64,000 nt of DNA from Nonomuraea candida (lineage in GTDB: Bacteria > Actinomycetota > Actinomycetes > Streptosporangiales > Streptosporangiaceae), in contig NZ_JOAG01000020.1 in NCBI RefSeq assembly GCF_000725485.1, positions 248,001 to 312,000 on the forward strand, written 5' to 3'. The notes under the pieces were generated by a model that saw only the letters and a program-made list of their open reading frames with translations, did not search any database and had not been told where the DNA came from. Positions 46,310-53,749 of the stretch are shown in pieces. Numbering within the stretch: position 1 is the stretch's first letter; every line of letters starts with the position of its first letter. The position numbers and the translations under genes were made by a program.

Positions 46310-47014
46310 CTAGAGGCCCTCTTTGCCGTTCGCCCAGTACGGCCTGGTGGTGATGGCGCGGCGCGTCAGGATCTGACTGTCGATGAGAAGTCGTCGCTGG
46401 CGCTGGATGGACCGGGCGTGTCCCAGCAGGAGCGCGGCGTCGACGTCCGCCAGTTCGCCTTCGGTGATGGCGCGTTCGAGCCAGGACTGCAGCGCGTCAC
46501 CCGGCGCTTGTGCCGCGGGCAGGAAGCGGTGGCGGGGCCAGCGGTCGGCGAGGGCCGCGACCGCGTCCGCCGGCACCTCGACCGCCACGATCGGTGCTTC
46601 GCCGTACCGGGAGAGGGCGTCGAGGGTGCCGAGGGCGCAGCCGTCACCGAGGTAGAGGCGGCGGGTTCCGCTCTCTCTCGGCGGCCGATGCCGGCCGGCC
46701 AGCACCGTCAGCTGGTCGCCGGCACGCAGGCGGCGGATCCAGGCGGTGCCGGGACCGGTGGCCTCGGTAGCGACGAGGACGCCGATGTGCTCGGCGTCCG
46801 CGCCGTTCACTGTCCGGACGGTATAGCGGCGGCCCAGGGTGGGGGCGACACGGAACTGGACCTCGTGACCGGGGTGCCAGCCGCCGGGCGGAGGGGCGGC
46901 GCGCAGGTCCAGTTCGATGAAGCCGGCGGCGGGTTCGCGAAGGTCCAGCACGTGTGCTGGACGTCCGAGAGCGGACGCGACGAGGTTGCCGATGAGGGCG
47001 GGCGCTTGGGGCAT
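46310..47014 (-). CDS. siderophore-interacting-protein/ferredoxin-reductase-like flavoprotein
   Basis: The 234-residue protein has the FAD-binding motif RRYTVR at 62-67, a beta-barrel N-terminal domain and an NAD(P)H-binding half with LYLGDGCALGTLDALSRY. It ends RRAITTRPYWANGKEGL, the usual tail of SIP proteins. These reduce ferric siderophores or act as flavin reductases. The gene is divergent from a TetR gene, with a long perfect inverted repeat between them, so it is very probably repressed by that regulator rather than by an iron regulator. Confidence 0.85.
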   Translation of the reverse strand: MPQAPALIGNLVASALGRPAHVLDLREPAAGFIELDLRAAPPPGGWHPGHEVQFRVAPTLGRRYTVRTVNGADAEHIGVLVATEATGPGTAWIRRLRAGDQLTVLAGRHRPPRESGTRRLYLGDGCALGTLDALSRYGEAPIVAVEVPADAVAALADRWPRHRFLPAAQAPGDALQSWLERAITEGELADVDAALLLGHARSIQRQRRLLIDSQILTRRAITTRPYWANGKEGL

Positions 47015-47097
47015 GGCTGGTTCCTCTCACTGGGTGGGTCCTGCGTGGCGCGCCGACGCGCCCGTCTACTGCTGCTGTTGCAGCCAGGCAGCGCACA

Positions 47098-47137
47098 CTA
47101 CACCGTGCAGTGCAGCAATGTAAACTGCACGGTGTAG
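47098..47137. promoter_or_regulatory. TetR operator between the SIP-like and tetR genes
   Basis: ctacaccgtgcagt (47098-47111) and actgcacggtgtag (47124-47137) are perfect 14-base inverted arms separated by 12 bases. The element sits between the two divergent genes and ends 19 bases before the tetR start codon. Confidence 0.85.
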
Positions 47138-47156
47138 GGTGGCCGTGGAGGTGGAC

Positions 47157-47816
47157 ATGAACACGGAGAAGCCGGTGCGCGAAGGGTCCCTGGAGAAGCG
47201 GACGGCGATTCTCGCCGCCGCGCGGGACCTGTTCGTGCAGCAAGGAGTGGAACGGGTCAGCATGGACGCCGTCGCGGCGCGCGCCCAGGTGTCGAAGCGC
47301 ACCGTGTACGACTACTTCGGTGACAAGCGGCGGCTCTTCCTGGCCATCCTCACCGCCGCGTCCGATTCGATGCTGGCCACCACCCGCCGGGCCCTGGACG
47401 AGCACCTCCCCACAGACGCCCAGATCACGACCGTGCCGCAACTGGAGAAGGCGCTCACGGCATTCGCGATCGACCTCGGCACGTCGATCGTCGGTTCCGC
47501 CGACTACGCCGCCGCCTTCGCCCTTGTCGCCCAGCAACGCCTGCACACGCCGACGACCACGGACGACCTCGCGACGGAAGCGGCCTCACAGGAATTGGCG
47601 GACCGCCTCGCCCACTTCGCCGACACCGGTCTCCTGGACACCGACAACCCACGCCTGGCGGCCGACCACTTCAGCGCCCTGACCGTCCTGCTGGCCTACG
47701 AACGCCAGCCGGTCCCCGCCACGGCAGATCCGGAAAAGGTCCGCCGGATCATGGCCGACGGAGTTCACGCCTTCATCCGCGCGTACGCCCGTCGCGCCCA
47801 CGGACGTGGTGGGTGA
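47157..47816 (+). CDS. TetR-family regulator
   Basis: The 219-residue protein has the TetR helix-turn-helix at about 30-55 (RVSMDAVAARAQVSKRTVYD) and a TetR_C_7/AefR-like C-terminal domain. ATG 47157 is supported by GGAGGTGG upstream; an in-frame GTG at 47139 would lie too close to the operator. The 14-base inverted repeat before it is its likely operator, giving autoregulation and control of the divergent flavoprotein. Confidence 0.9.
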   Translation: MNTEKPVREGSLEKRTAILAAARDLFVQQGVERVSMDAVAARAQVSKRTVYDYFGDKRRLFLAILTAASDSMLATTRRALDEHLPTDAQITTVPQLEKALTAFAIDLGTSIVGSADYAAAFALVAQQRLHTPTTTDDLATEAASQELADRLAHFADTGLLDTDNPRLAADHFSALTVLLAYERQPVPATADPEKVRRIMADGVHAFIRAYARRAHGRGG

Positions 47817-47897
47817 ATCGAGCTTCGAGCGATCCTGTTTTCTGCAGGTTAGGGACTGTACGTCTACTGGACAGATCCATCGTTTCCGGTCATGGCA

Positions 47898-48473
47898 TTA
47901 GTCACGGTCGAGAAGTGCCGTGGCCATCTGCTGAATGGAGCGGGTGAATCGGCGAGGGTCGTCGGGCGACGTCATCCGGCGGATCAGCTCGCCGTCGAAA
48001 ACGGCGAGCACGGCGTGGGCCAGGAAATCGGCGTCGAGATCGGGGCTTCCCTCGGCGAACAGGGTGCGGAGGTGGCGGTGCCAGAATTGGTAGCTGGGGT
48101 CGCCGTACTTGTCCTCGGCGCAGGCTTGCTCGTGCGCGGACAGGAGCACTGCGTTGCCTTCGGCGATCGCGCCCAGCCCGTCCAGGAAGGCGAGCAGCCG
48201 CTCGCGGACAGGCCCTCCGTGCCCCAGAGGGGGAGGGCCATTCGTGATCGCGTCGCGTAGACCGCGTGACCTTTCCTCCAGCAGCGCCTGTAGCAGTCCG
48301 GCACGGCTGCCGAAACGACGGAACACGGTGCCCTTCCCGACTCCGGCGAGGGCGGCGACGCGATCGAGCGACACATGCTCCCCGCCGCCTTCGGCCAGAA
48401 GCTGCTCGGTCGCGTGGAGGATCGCACGGCGGTTGCGTACCGCGTCGACACGTTCCGTGCGCTGTTGAGCCAT
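47898..48473 (-). CDS. TetR-family regulator of the divergent quinone oxidoreductase
   Basis: The 191-residue protein has the helix-turn-helix VSLDRVAALAGVGKGTVFRR at about 35-54 followed by FGSRAGLLQALLEE, typical of TetR. The C-terminal half is like that of SbtR-type regulators. Twin GGACT-nnn-AGTCC palindromes between its start and the oxidoreductase gene are its likely binding sites. Confidence 0.9.
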   Translation of the reverse strand: MAQQRTERVDAVRNRRAILHATEQLLAEGGGEHVSLDRVAALAGVGKGTVFRRFGSRAGLLQALLEERSRGLRDAITNGPPPLGHGGPVRERLLAFLDGLGAIAEGNAVLLSAHEQACAEDKYGDPSYQFWHRHLRTLFAEGSPDLDADFLAHAVLAVFDGELIRRMTSPDDPRRFTRSIQQMATALLDRD

Positions 48474-48491
48474 GTGTTTTCCCCACTATGT

Positions 48492-48504
48492 GGACTGCCA
48501 GTCC
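48492..48504. promoter_or_regulatory. TetR operator, copy 1
   Basis: ggactgccagtcc is a palindrome with three central bases, 19 bases before the tetR start. The same GGACT-nnn-AGTCC unit recurs 37 bases away. Confidence 0.8.
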
Positions 48505-48528
48505 GAATATGCTACCGTGCCGACTAAC

Positions 48529-48543
48529 CGGACTAAGAGTCCG
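48529..48543. promoter_or_regulatory. TetR operator, copy 2
   Basis: cggactaagagtccg is a perfect palindrome with three central bases, close to the start of the oxidoreductase gene. With copy 1 it would let one regulator control both genes. Confidence 0.8.
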
Positions 48544-48569
48544 ATTGGTTGCCTATGGAGGAGTTCTCC

Positions 48570-49496
48570 GTGAACATGCGCGCACTCGTCGTCGATCCCG
48601 GCGTCCCCGGCTCCCTGCGTCTTGGGACGGCCGCCGAACCCCACCCGGCCCCCCATCAAGCGGTGCTCGAGGTGCGGCACATATCACTCAACCGAGGCGA
48701 AGTGGCGTTCGCCGGCCGGCGTCCGGCCGGAACCGTCCACGGCTATGACGCCGCCGGCATTGTCATACGTGCCGCAGCGGACGGCACCGGACCAGCCGTA
48801 GGCGCCAAAGTCGCGGTATTCGGCCCCGGCGCGTGGGCCCAGCGAATGGCCGTGGACACCACCGCGCTGGCCGAAGTCCCCGCCCAGGTCGACCTCGCCG
48901 ACGCTGCCGCGCTGCCGATGGCCGGCATAACCGCACTACGCACGTTGCGCTCCCGGCCTGTCCTGGGACGACGGGTACTGATCACCGGCGCGGCCGGCGG
49001 TGTCGGCCGATACGCCGTCCAATTGGCGGCCATGGGCGGTGCCCATGTCATCGCTTCGGTGGGATCGGCGGACCGCGCCGGCGGCCTGGCCGAACTGGGC
49101 GCCCATGAAGTGGTGGTCGGCCTGGAGGGCATCGACCGGCCGGTCGACCTCATCCTCGACAACGTCGGCGGATCACAGCTGGCCGCAGCCTGGGAACTCC
49201 TCGCTCCGGGCGGTGGGGTGCAGAACATCGGCTGGGCGTCCAACGAGCCGGCGGTGTTCGCGCCGTACTCACTGTTCTTCGTCGGCCCGTCCAAGACGAT
49301 GAGCACGTTCGGAGATGTCCATGAGGTCGGCCCCGACCTGGCCACCCTGCTGGAATTCGTGGCCGCGGGGAGGCTTTCCCCGGAGGTGGACTGGCGCGGA
49401 CCGTGGGAGCGCGTCGCCGAGGCCGCCCAGGCATTGCTGAACCGGCGCATCGCCGGCAAGGCGGTCTTGGACATCGAACCGGCGGCAGGTGACTGA
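48570..49496 (+). CDS. zinc-independent alcohol dehydrogenase / NADPH:quinone oxidoreductase
   Basis: The 308-residue protein belongs to the medium-chain dehydrogenase/reductase superfamily. LEVRHISLNRGEVAFAGRRP and HGYDAAGIVI form the N-terminal GroES-like domain, and VLITGAAGGVGRYAVQLAAM is the NADPH-binding motif. There are no zinc ligands, as in quinone oxidoreductases. GTG 48570 follows GGAGGAG with good spacing. It is divergent from its TetR regulator and presumably induced by an electrophile or quinone. Confidence 0.88.
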   Translation: MNMRALVVDPGVPGSLRLGTAAEPHPAPHQAVLEVRHISLNRGEVAFAGRRPAGTVHGYDAAGIVIRAAADGTGPAVGAKVAVFGPGAWAQRMAVDTTALAEVPAQVDLADAAALPMAGITALRTLRSRPVLGRRVLITGAAGGVGRYAVQLAAMGGAHVIASVGSADRAGGLAELGAHEVVVGLEGIDRPVDLILDNVGGSQLAAAWELLAPGGGVQNIGWASNEPAVFAPYSLFFVGPSKTMSTFGDVHEVGPDLATLLEFVAAGRLSPEVDWRGPWERVAEAAQALLNRRIAGKAVLDIEPAAGD

Positions 49497-49669
49497 CTGA
49501 AACACAACTGGGCGGCGCCGCGTCACGACGGCGGGCTCCGCCTCCTGGGCGGCGGGTTCTCCTGCGTCCCCCGGGTTCCGGTCCGCCGCTCCCGGAGCCG
49601 GCCCCAGCCCCAGCCCCGTAGTCGGTGTTCGGGACTGGCAGGAGTCGTTGGCGGTGCCGGCGTCGGCAG

Positions 49670-49940
49670 GACCGCGCTCCGGCTCGGCGAGCACCGCCCG
49701 CTCGCCGCGGTGGGCGACGACGAGATCGGCGAGGCCCTGGAGACGCTGTGGGGCGGCGCGGCGGTCAACACCTGGAACGCCCGCCGCGCCGCCGTGGCCT
49801 CCTGCCTGGCCTGATGCCGCGAGCACGGCTACGACGCCCCCGCCGTGCCCGCCTGGGCCCGGCGGCCGGCCGCCCCGGACAGGCAGACCCTCGCCCGCTC
49901 GGCCAAGCGCCGCCCCGCCCCGGTGCCGGGAACGGTAGGT
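49670..49940 (+). pseudogene. tyrosine-type integrase, N-terminal fragment
   Basis: The frame reads EHRPLAAVGDDEIGEALETL, NTWNARRAAVASCLA and, after a TGA at 49812-49814 in place of the usual Trp codon, CREHGYDAPAVPAWARRPAA. This is the core-binding domain of the integrase type whose C-terminal fragment lies at 42609-42906. The catalytic domain is absent here. Confidence 0.6.
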
Positions 49941-50019
49941 CAGCGCGCATGGACATCGTGACACGGGCGGCGGAAGTCATCTGGACCTGCCGCCGTGGCA
50001 GTCGCACGGCACCCTCCAG

Positions 50020-50706
50020 GCCACGCCTTCAAGGCCGGCAGATAGAGCCTGATCAGAGCGGCGGCGGGGTGGCGGCGGGCGTCGGTCAAGGTGGTGACCA
50101 GGCGGTAGGTGCCGGTGAAGGTGGTGCCGTCGGTGCAGGTCACCGTGATGCGGGCCTCGATGACGCGGATCTTCAGGCTACCGATCAGCGAGAGATGGGA
50201 GCCGTCGGTGAGGGGGCCAGGATGGGAGTGCGCCGGTTGCTGCGCAGCCGGCCGAGCACCTGGGCGCCGGTGGCGCTGACCTGGGCTAGGAAGGCGTTGC
50301 CGTCGAAGCCCTTGTCCCATGACACGAGCATGTCGGGCGTCAGCAGGTGCAGCAGGTGCCGGGCATGGCCGCTCTCGCCCTCGCCGGTGGGGCCGAAGAC
50401 CGCGCCGACCAGGGCCCGCGGTCCGCTCAGCACCTCGAACAGGCGCCACATCGGCGCGCTGCCGACTCTGCGGCGCAGGTCACGCAGCGCTTTGGCGGTG
50501 GGCGTCACGACCGGCAGGGCGGTCAGCGAGGCCGTCAGCTTCTGCCAGGCCAGTAGGTAGCCGACCTCAGGGAACAGGCACATCGCCAGCAGGAAGTAGA
50601 CCCCGACACGCGAGGGCAGCGCGCGCAGACGGCGCTGCACGCCGCGGGTTTCCTCCAGGACCGCATCGACGAGCTCGACCGGTACGAGCGCGGTCAGCTC
50701 CCCCAA
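50020..50706 (-). pseudogene. IS4-family transposase remnant
   Basis: The N-terminal part is intact (LVDAVLEETRGVQRRLRALP, GVYFLLAMCLFPEVGYLLAW, TPDMLVSWDKGFDGNAFLAQ), typical of IS4 transposases with the Nterm_IS4 domain. Near 50205 the frame shifts to one reading LTDGSHLSLIGSLKIRVIEA and continues to RLYLPALKAW, where it is cut before the final catalytic Glu region. No terminal repeats are visible. Confidence 0.75.
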
Positions 50707-51469
50707 ATGCCCGGGACGCGGGCGCCGGAGCCACCTGATCGTCCGGATGGACAGCGCCTTCTACGGCCCGCAGGTGATCGCCGCCTGCCGCGGGCATGAG
50801 GCCCGTTTCTCGGTCACCGCAAAAACTGGATCCCAAGGTCAAGGCCGCGATCGCAGCAATCGACGAGGACGCGTGGACACCGATCGCCTATCCGCGCGCC
50901 ATCTTCGACCCCAAGCCAGTGGCTGGGTGTCCGACGCCGAGGTCGCCGAGACCCGCTACATCGCCTTCACCAGCAGGAAAGGCCAAGCTGTCACCGCCCG
51001 CCTGATCGTCCGCCGGGTCAAGCGGCTCAATGAGCAGGCCGGACGCGGCCAAGACGAACTGTTCGCCTCCTGGCGCTACTACCCGACCTTCACCGACAGC
51101 CCCTATGCGATGCTCCAGGCCGAGGAACAGCATCGTGATCACGCCGTGCCAGAGCAGGTCAACGCCGACCTGATCGACGGGCCGCTGGCGCATATGCCCT
51201 CTGGCTCGTTCGCGGCCAACGCGGCCTGGCTCACCCTGGCCGCCCTCACCCACAACCTGCTGCGCGCCACTGGCTGCCTGGCCTCGGCCTTCCATGCCAA
51301 AGCGCGCGGCGCGACCCTGCGCCGCCAGTTGATCGCCGTTCCCGCTCGGATCGCCCGGCACGGCCGCGGCCAGGTGATCTTTCACCTGCCCGAGCATTGG
51401 TCCTGGCAGCAGGCCTGGACGAACGCCTTCACCGCCACCTGCCATCCTCCACCAGCACACGCGGCCTGA
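50707..51469 (+). pseudogene. IS1380-family transposase, C-terminal half
   Basis: Joined from two frames, the sequence reads LIVRMDSAFYGPQVIAACRG, DPKVKAAIAAIDEDAWTPIA, GWVSDAEVAETRYIAFTSRK and HMPSGSFAANAAWLTLAALT, matching the second half of IS1380 transposases with the D of MDSAFYG as a catalytic residue. The first half is missing where the IS4 remnant abuts it head to head, which implies nested or successive insertions. Frameshifts near 50830 and 50915 inactivate it. Confidence 0.75.
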
Positions 51470-51640
51470 CCTGCCGAACCCCCGGTCACGCTCCTGCACG
51501 GCCCTGCATCCAGGCTCAGAGATCCTCGACGACGACGTGAATGGCGGGATACCACAGCGCTGCCTCCATCAGGGAATGCTGCATCTGGCGCTTGTCGCCG
51601 CTCATACGCACTGGCCGGAAGCGCTCGTGTCGGCAGATGA

Positions 51641-52063
51641 TCAACCTGACGAGGTAACGAACGAGGCGATCGCGAACACAGCCGTTTGGCCGGTGCCGCT
51701 CAAGCAGTCCGCTGCGGCGTCCTGCCTGCTGAGGAAGCCGCCCGTGGCTTTGATGTCATTGCCCTCCAAGACCGTAGTGCCGTCAGGGGACTCCACGCCC
51801 CGCCGGCCGGCGCGGTTCACGGGGTTGGTGCCGCTCGGCCAAATGGGGATGATGTTCTGGTTGTCGCCGCGTAATACCAGGCATCTGCTGCGTGTGTCGT
51901 AATGCAGGGTCGCAGGCAGCAGCGCCTCCATGCCGGATCTGTCGCGCCTGACCAAGATTCGTGGATCACCGTCGATGAGCGTCACTTCGCCGCTATCGGC
52001 CGCGCAGCCGCCTGCCACCATGAGGACAGCTGCACAGAGAGTGCGCAGAACGCGGGACCGCAT
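51641..52063 (-). CDS. small secreted lipoprotein
   Basis: The 140-residue product starts MRSRVLRTLCAAVLMVAGGC with a lipobox VAGGC. The mature part contains HYDTRSRCLVLRGDNQNIIP and a later Cys. ATG 52063 is chosen because AGGG precedes it at a good distance; ATG 52069 would overlap that site. The family is not recognised. Confidence 0.7.
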   Translation of the reverse strand: MRSRVLRTLCAAVLMVAGGCAADSGEVTLIDGDPRILVRRDRSGMEALLPATLHYDTRSRCLVLRGDNQNIIPIWPSGTNPVNRAGRRGVESPDGTTVLEGNDIKATGGFLSRQDAAADCLSGTGQTAVFAIASFVTSSG

Positions 52064-52082
52064 TACCATCCCTGTTTAGAAG

Positions 52083-52114
52083 GAATGCCTGGCCCGTTCG
52101 CGAGCCAGGCATTC
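52083..52114 (-). terminator. hairpin terminator of the 52141-53280 gene
   Basis: gaatgcctggc (52083-52093) and gccaggcattc (52104-52114) form a perfect 11-base stem shortly after the stop codon of the leftward gene. Confidence 0.75.
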
Positions 52115-52140
52115 ACAGTAGTCGGGGACCCGTGGAGGTG

Positions 52141-53280
52141 TCACGTGCCGGGCGGCGCCGTCCACACTCTCCAGGTCGAGCCGAACGCGCTGGGAATTAG
52201 GTAGGCGGGGGTGAAGAAGGAGGAATCGAAACCGCATCCGTCAAGGAGGCGGCAAACGCCGCCGTGGATTCCCCATGCGTGGTTACCGTAATACCACGGT
52301 CCACGACCCTTCTGGGACGCGGCGGGAGCCGAAGTGCCGGGCGGATACAGCCAGCGGCGCCCCTGCCCGTTGAAGGCGACGCGCCGATGAGGGGTGGTTC
52401 TCCACCACTCGACCGGACGTAACCGGGCGGCGGGCGCGGCCACGCGCCCCAGCACTTCCCGCGCGTTCTTCAAGGAGGCATCGAGTGCCGATCTTACGGA
52501 TTCCAGCGGGACAGCGTGCTCCGCGATCAATTCGCGCTGGATCTCCGCCTCGACTCTTGACCATCTCTCCACCAAGCGGACCCGCTGTTTGCACTCGACA
52601 TCGGCCACGGCGACCGCACGTTCCGCCGCGCTGGCGCCCGGCATGCTCAGATTCCATGCGGGATCCTCAAGCACCTCCTCCGGAGTGGAGTAGGCGTGTC
52701 CCCGAGAACGCATGCAGTCCTTCCACTCGCGCTGCGCCGCCACGACGACGGGATGGGCTTTCGATGCCGTGAAGGACCGCAAGGAAAGGCTGTAGACCAA
52801 CCCTTCCATGTGACTGCCCGCGCCCCGGGTGAGCTCCTTGGATGCCCGGGCCGCGCATCCCGCCTCCGGAGCGTCTTCGGTGCCGAAGTACACCCGGCTC
52901 GCCTGTTCGTTTCGGAGCACCGCGAGGTGCATCCGGGCAATCCTCTCCGACGTCGGGTCGGGCGGCGGGTGATACCCATGAGAGCTGGCGCTCTCCAAGT
53001 CGATCACCCCGTAGCGGCGGCGATGGGGATCATGAACTCGTCCGGTAGGCGATTCCCAGGTGAATCCGGCTTTCGCCATGCAGGCACGGATCAGCAGACC
53101 TTTGGCCCGGTCGTACTCGGCTTGTCGCCGGCCGGTGAGCTGGTAGGCGTCCAGCGGTAGCGTGACTGAAATCGGGGTGGTGCGCTCACTCCTCACCGAG
53201 TCGCCCACACTCCACAGTGCGTAACCGCCGGCCATGACGAGCATCAGCATCGCCAATGCCAAAAACGCCCGAGCCTTCAT
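52141..53280 (-). CDS. uncharacterised membrane-anchored protein
   Basis: The 379-residue product has one N-terminal transmembrane helix (FLALAMLMLVMAGGYALWSV), then a large helical extracellular domain. It contains YDRAKGLLIRACMAKAGFTW and EWKDCMRSRGHAYSTPEEVL, a pattern of W-x-x-C-M-x-x-x-G seen in many actinobacterial exported proteins of unknown role, and a C-terminal segment with WGIHGGVCRLLDGCGF. ATG 53280 is the natural start before the helix. It forms a run with the inhibitor-like gene and the neighbouring lipoprotein. Confidence 0.75.
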   Translation of the reverse strand: MKARAFLALAMLMLVMAGGYALWSVGDSVRSERTTPISVTLPLDAYQLTGRRQAEYDRAKGLLIRACMAKAGFTWESPTGRVHDPHRRRYGVIDLESASSHGYHPPPDPTSERIARMHLAVLRNEQASRVYFGTEDAPEAGCAARASKELTRGAGSHMEGLVYSLSLRSFTASKAHPVVVAAQREWKDCMRSRGHAYSTPEEVLEDPAWNLSMPGASAAERAVAVADVECKQRVRLVERWSRVEAEIQRELIAEHAVPLESVRSALDASLKNAREVLGRVAAPAARLRPVEWWRTTPHRRVAFNGQGRRWLYPPGTSAPAASQKGRGPWYYGNHAWGIHGGVCRLLDGCGFDSSFFTPAYLIPSAFGSTWRVWTAPPGT

Positions 53281-53302
53281 TTCGGAGTCTTTCCTGCAGG
53301 GG

Positions 53303-53336
53303 CCGTGCCCCGGCGCACAGCTGAGCCGGGGCACGG
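53303..53336 (-). terminator. hairpin terminator of the inhibitor-like gene
   Basis: ccgtgccccggc (53303-53314) and gccggggcacgg (53325-53336) make a perfect 12-base stem, 12 bases past the stop codon at 53348. Confidence 0.8.
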
Positions 53337-53347
53337 TGGCATGGTCG

Positions 53348-53749
53348 TCACGTGCAGTGGATCGAGTGCCCGCTGGCGATATTGTTGAAGTCGCCTTGGT
53401 AGGTGTTGCGGAGGTCCGGCATTCTCTCTCCGCTGTAGACGTAAAGCCCAACCCCGCTCATGCCGTATCCCGAATAGAGAACCGCGTTGCACGGATTACG
53501 GTTCCAGACTGAGCTGACGCTGTTGTTCAGCGAGTAGCTGGGGTGATCGGGGTAGGTGTTGTTGGACCAGTCGGTGTCCGATGCCTTGAAATCCGATACC
53601 CAGTCGTAGTTGATCTGCCGGTAGACGCAGAGCTCACGCGCCTCGCAGATACCGTCCTGGACCACGGCATTCGCGGTTCCGGTCGAGATGGAGAAGCTCG
53701 CTGAGGCGATCAGCGTGGCGATTCCAAGCTTGGCCATTGTCCGTTTCAT
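53348..53749 (-). CDS. secreted peptidase-inhibitor I36-like protein
   Basis: The 133-residue product has a signal peptide (MKRTMAKLGIATLIASASFS, ending ANA) and a mature domain with CEARELCVYRQINYDW and VSSVWNRNPCNAVLYSGYGM, matching the I36 inhibitor/beta-gamma-crystallin-like family with four Cys. ATG 53749 is used. Its first 116 bases overlap the 3' end of the kinase gene on the same strand in a different frame. Confidence 0.8.
   Translation of the reverse strand: MKRTMAKLGIATLIASASFSISTGTANAVVQDGICEARELCVYRQINYDWVSDFKASDTDWSNNTYPDHPSYSLNNSVSSVWNRNPCNAVLYSGYGMSGVGLYVYSGERMPDLRNTYQGDFNNIASGHSIHCT

Noticed and set aside
52141..53451. Longer start at 53451 for the anchored protein
   Set aside because: The extra 57 residues run through the terminator hairpin and I36 gene end; ATG 53280 directly precedes the membrane helix.
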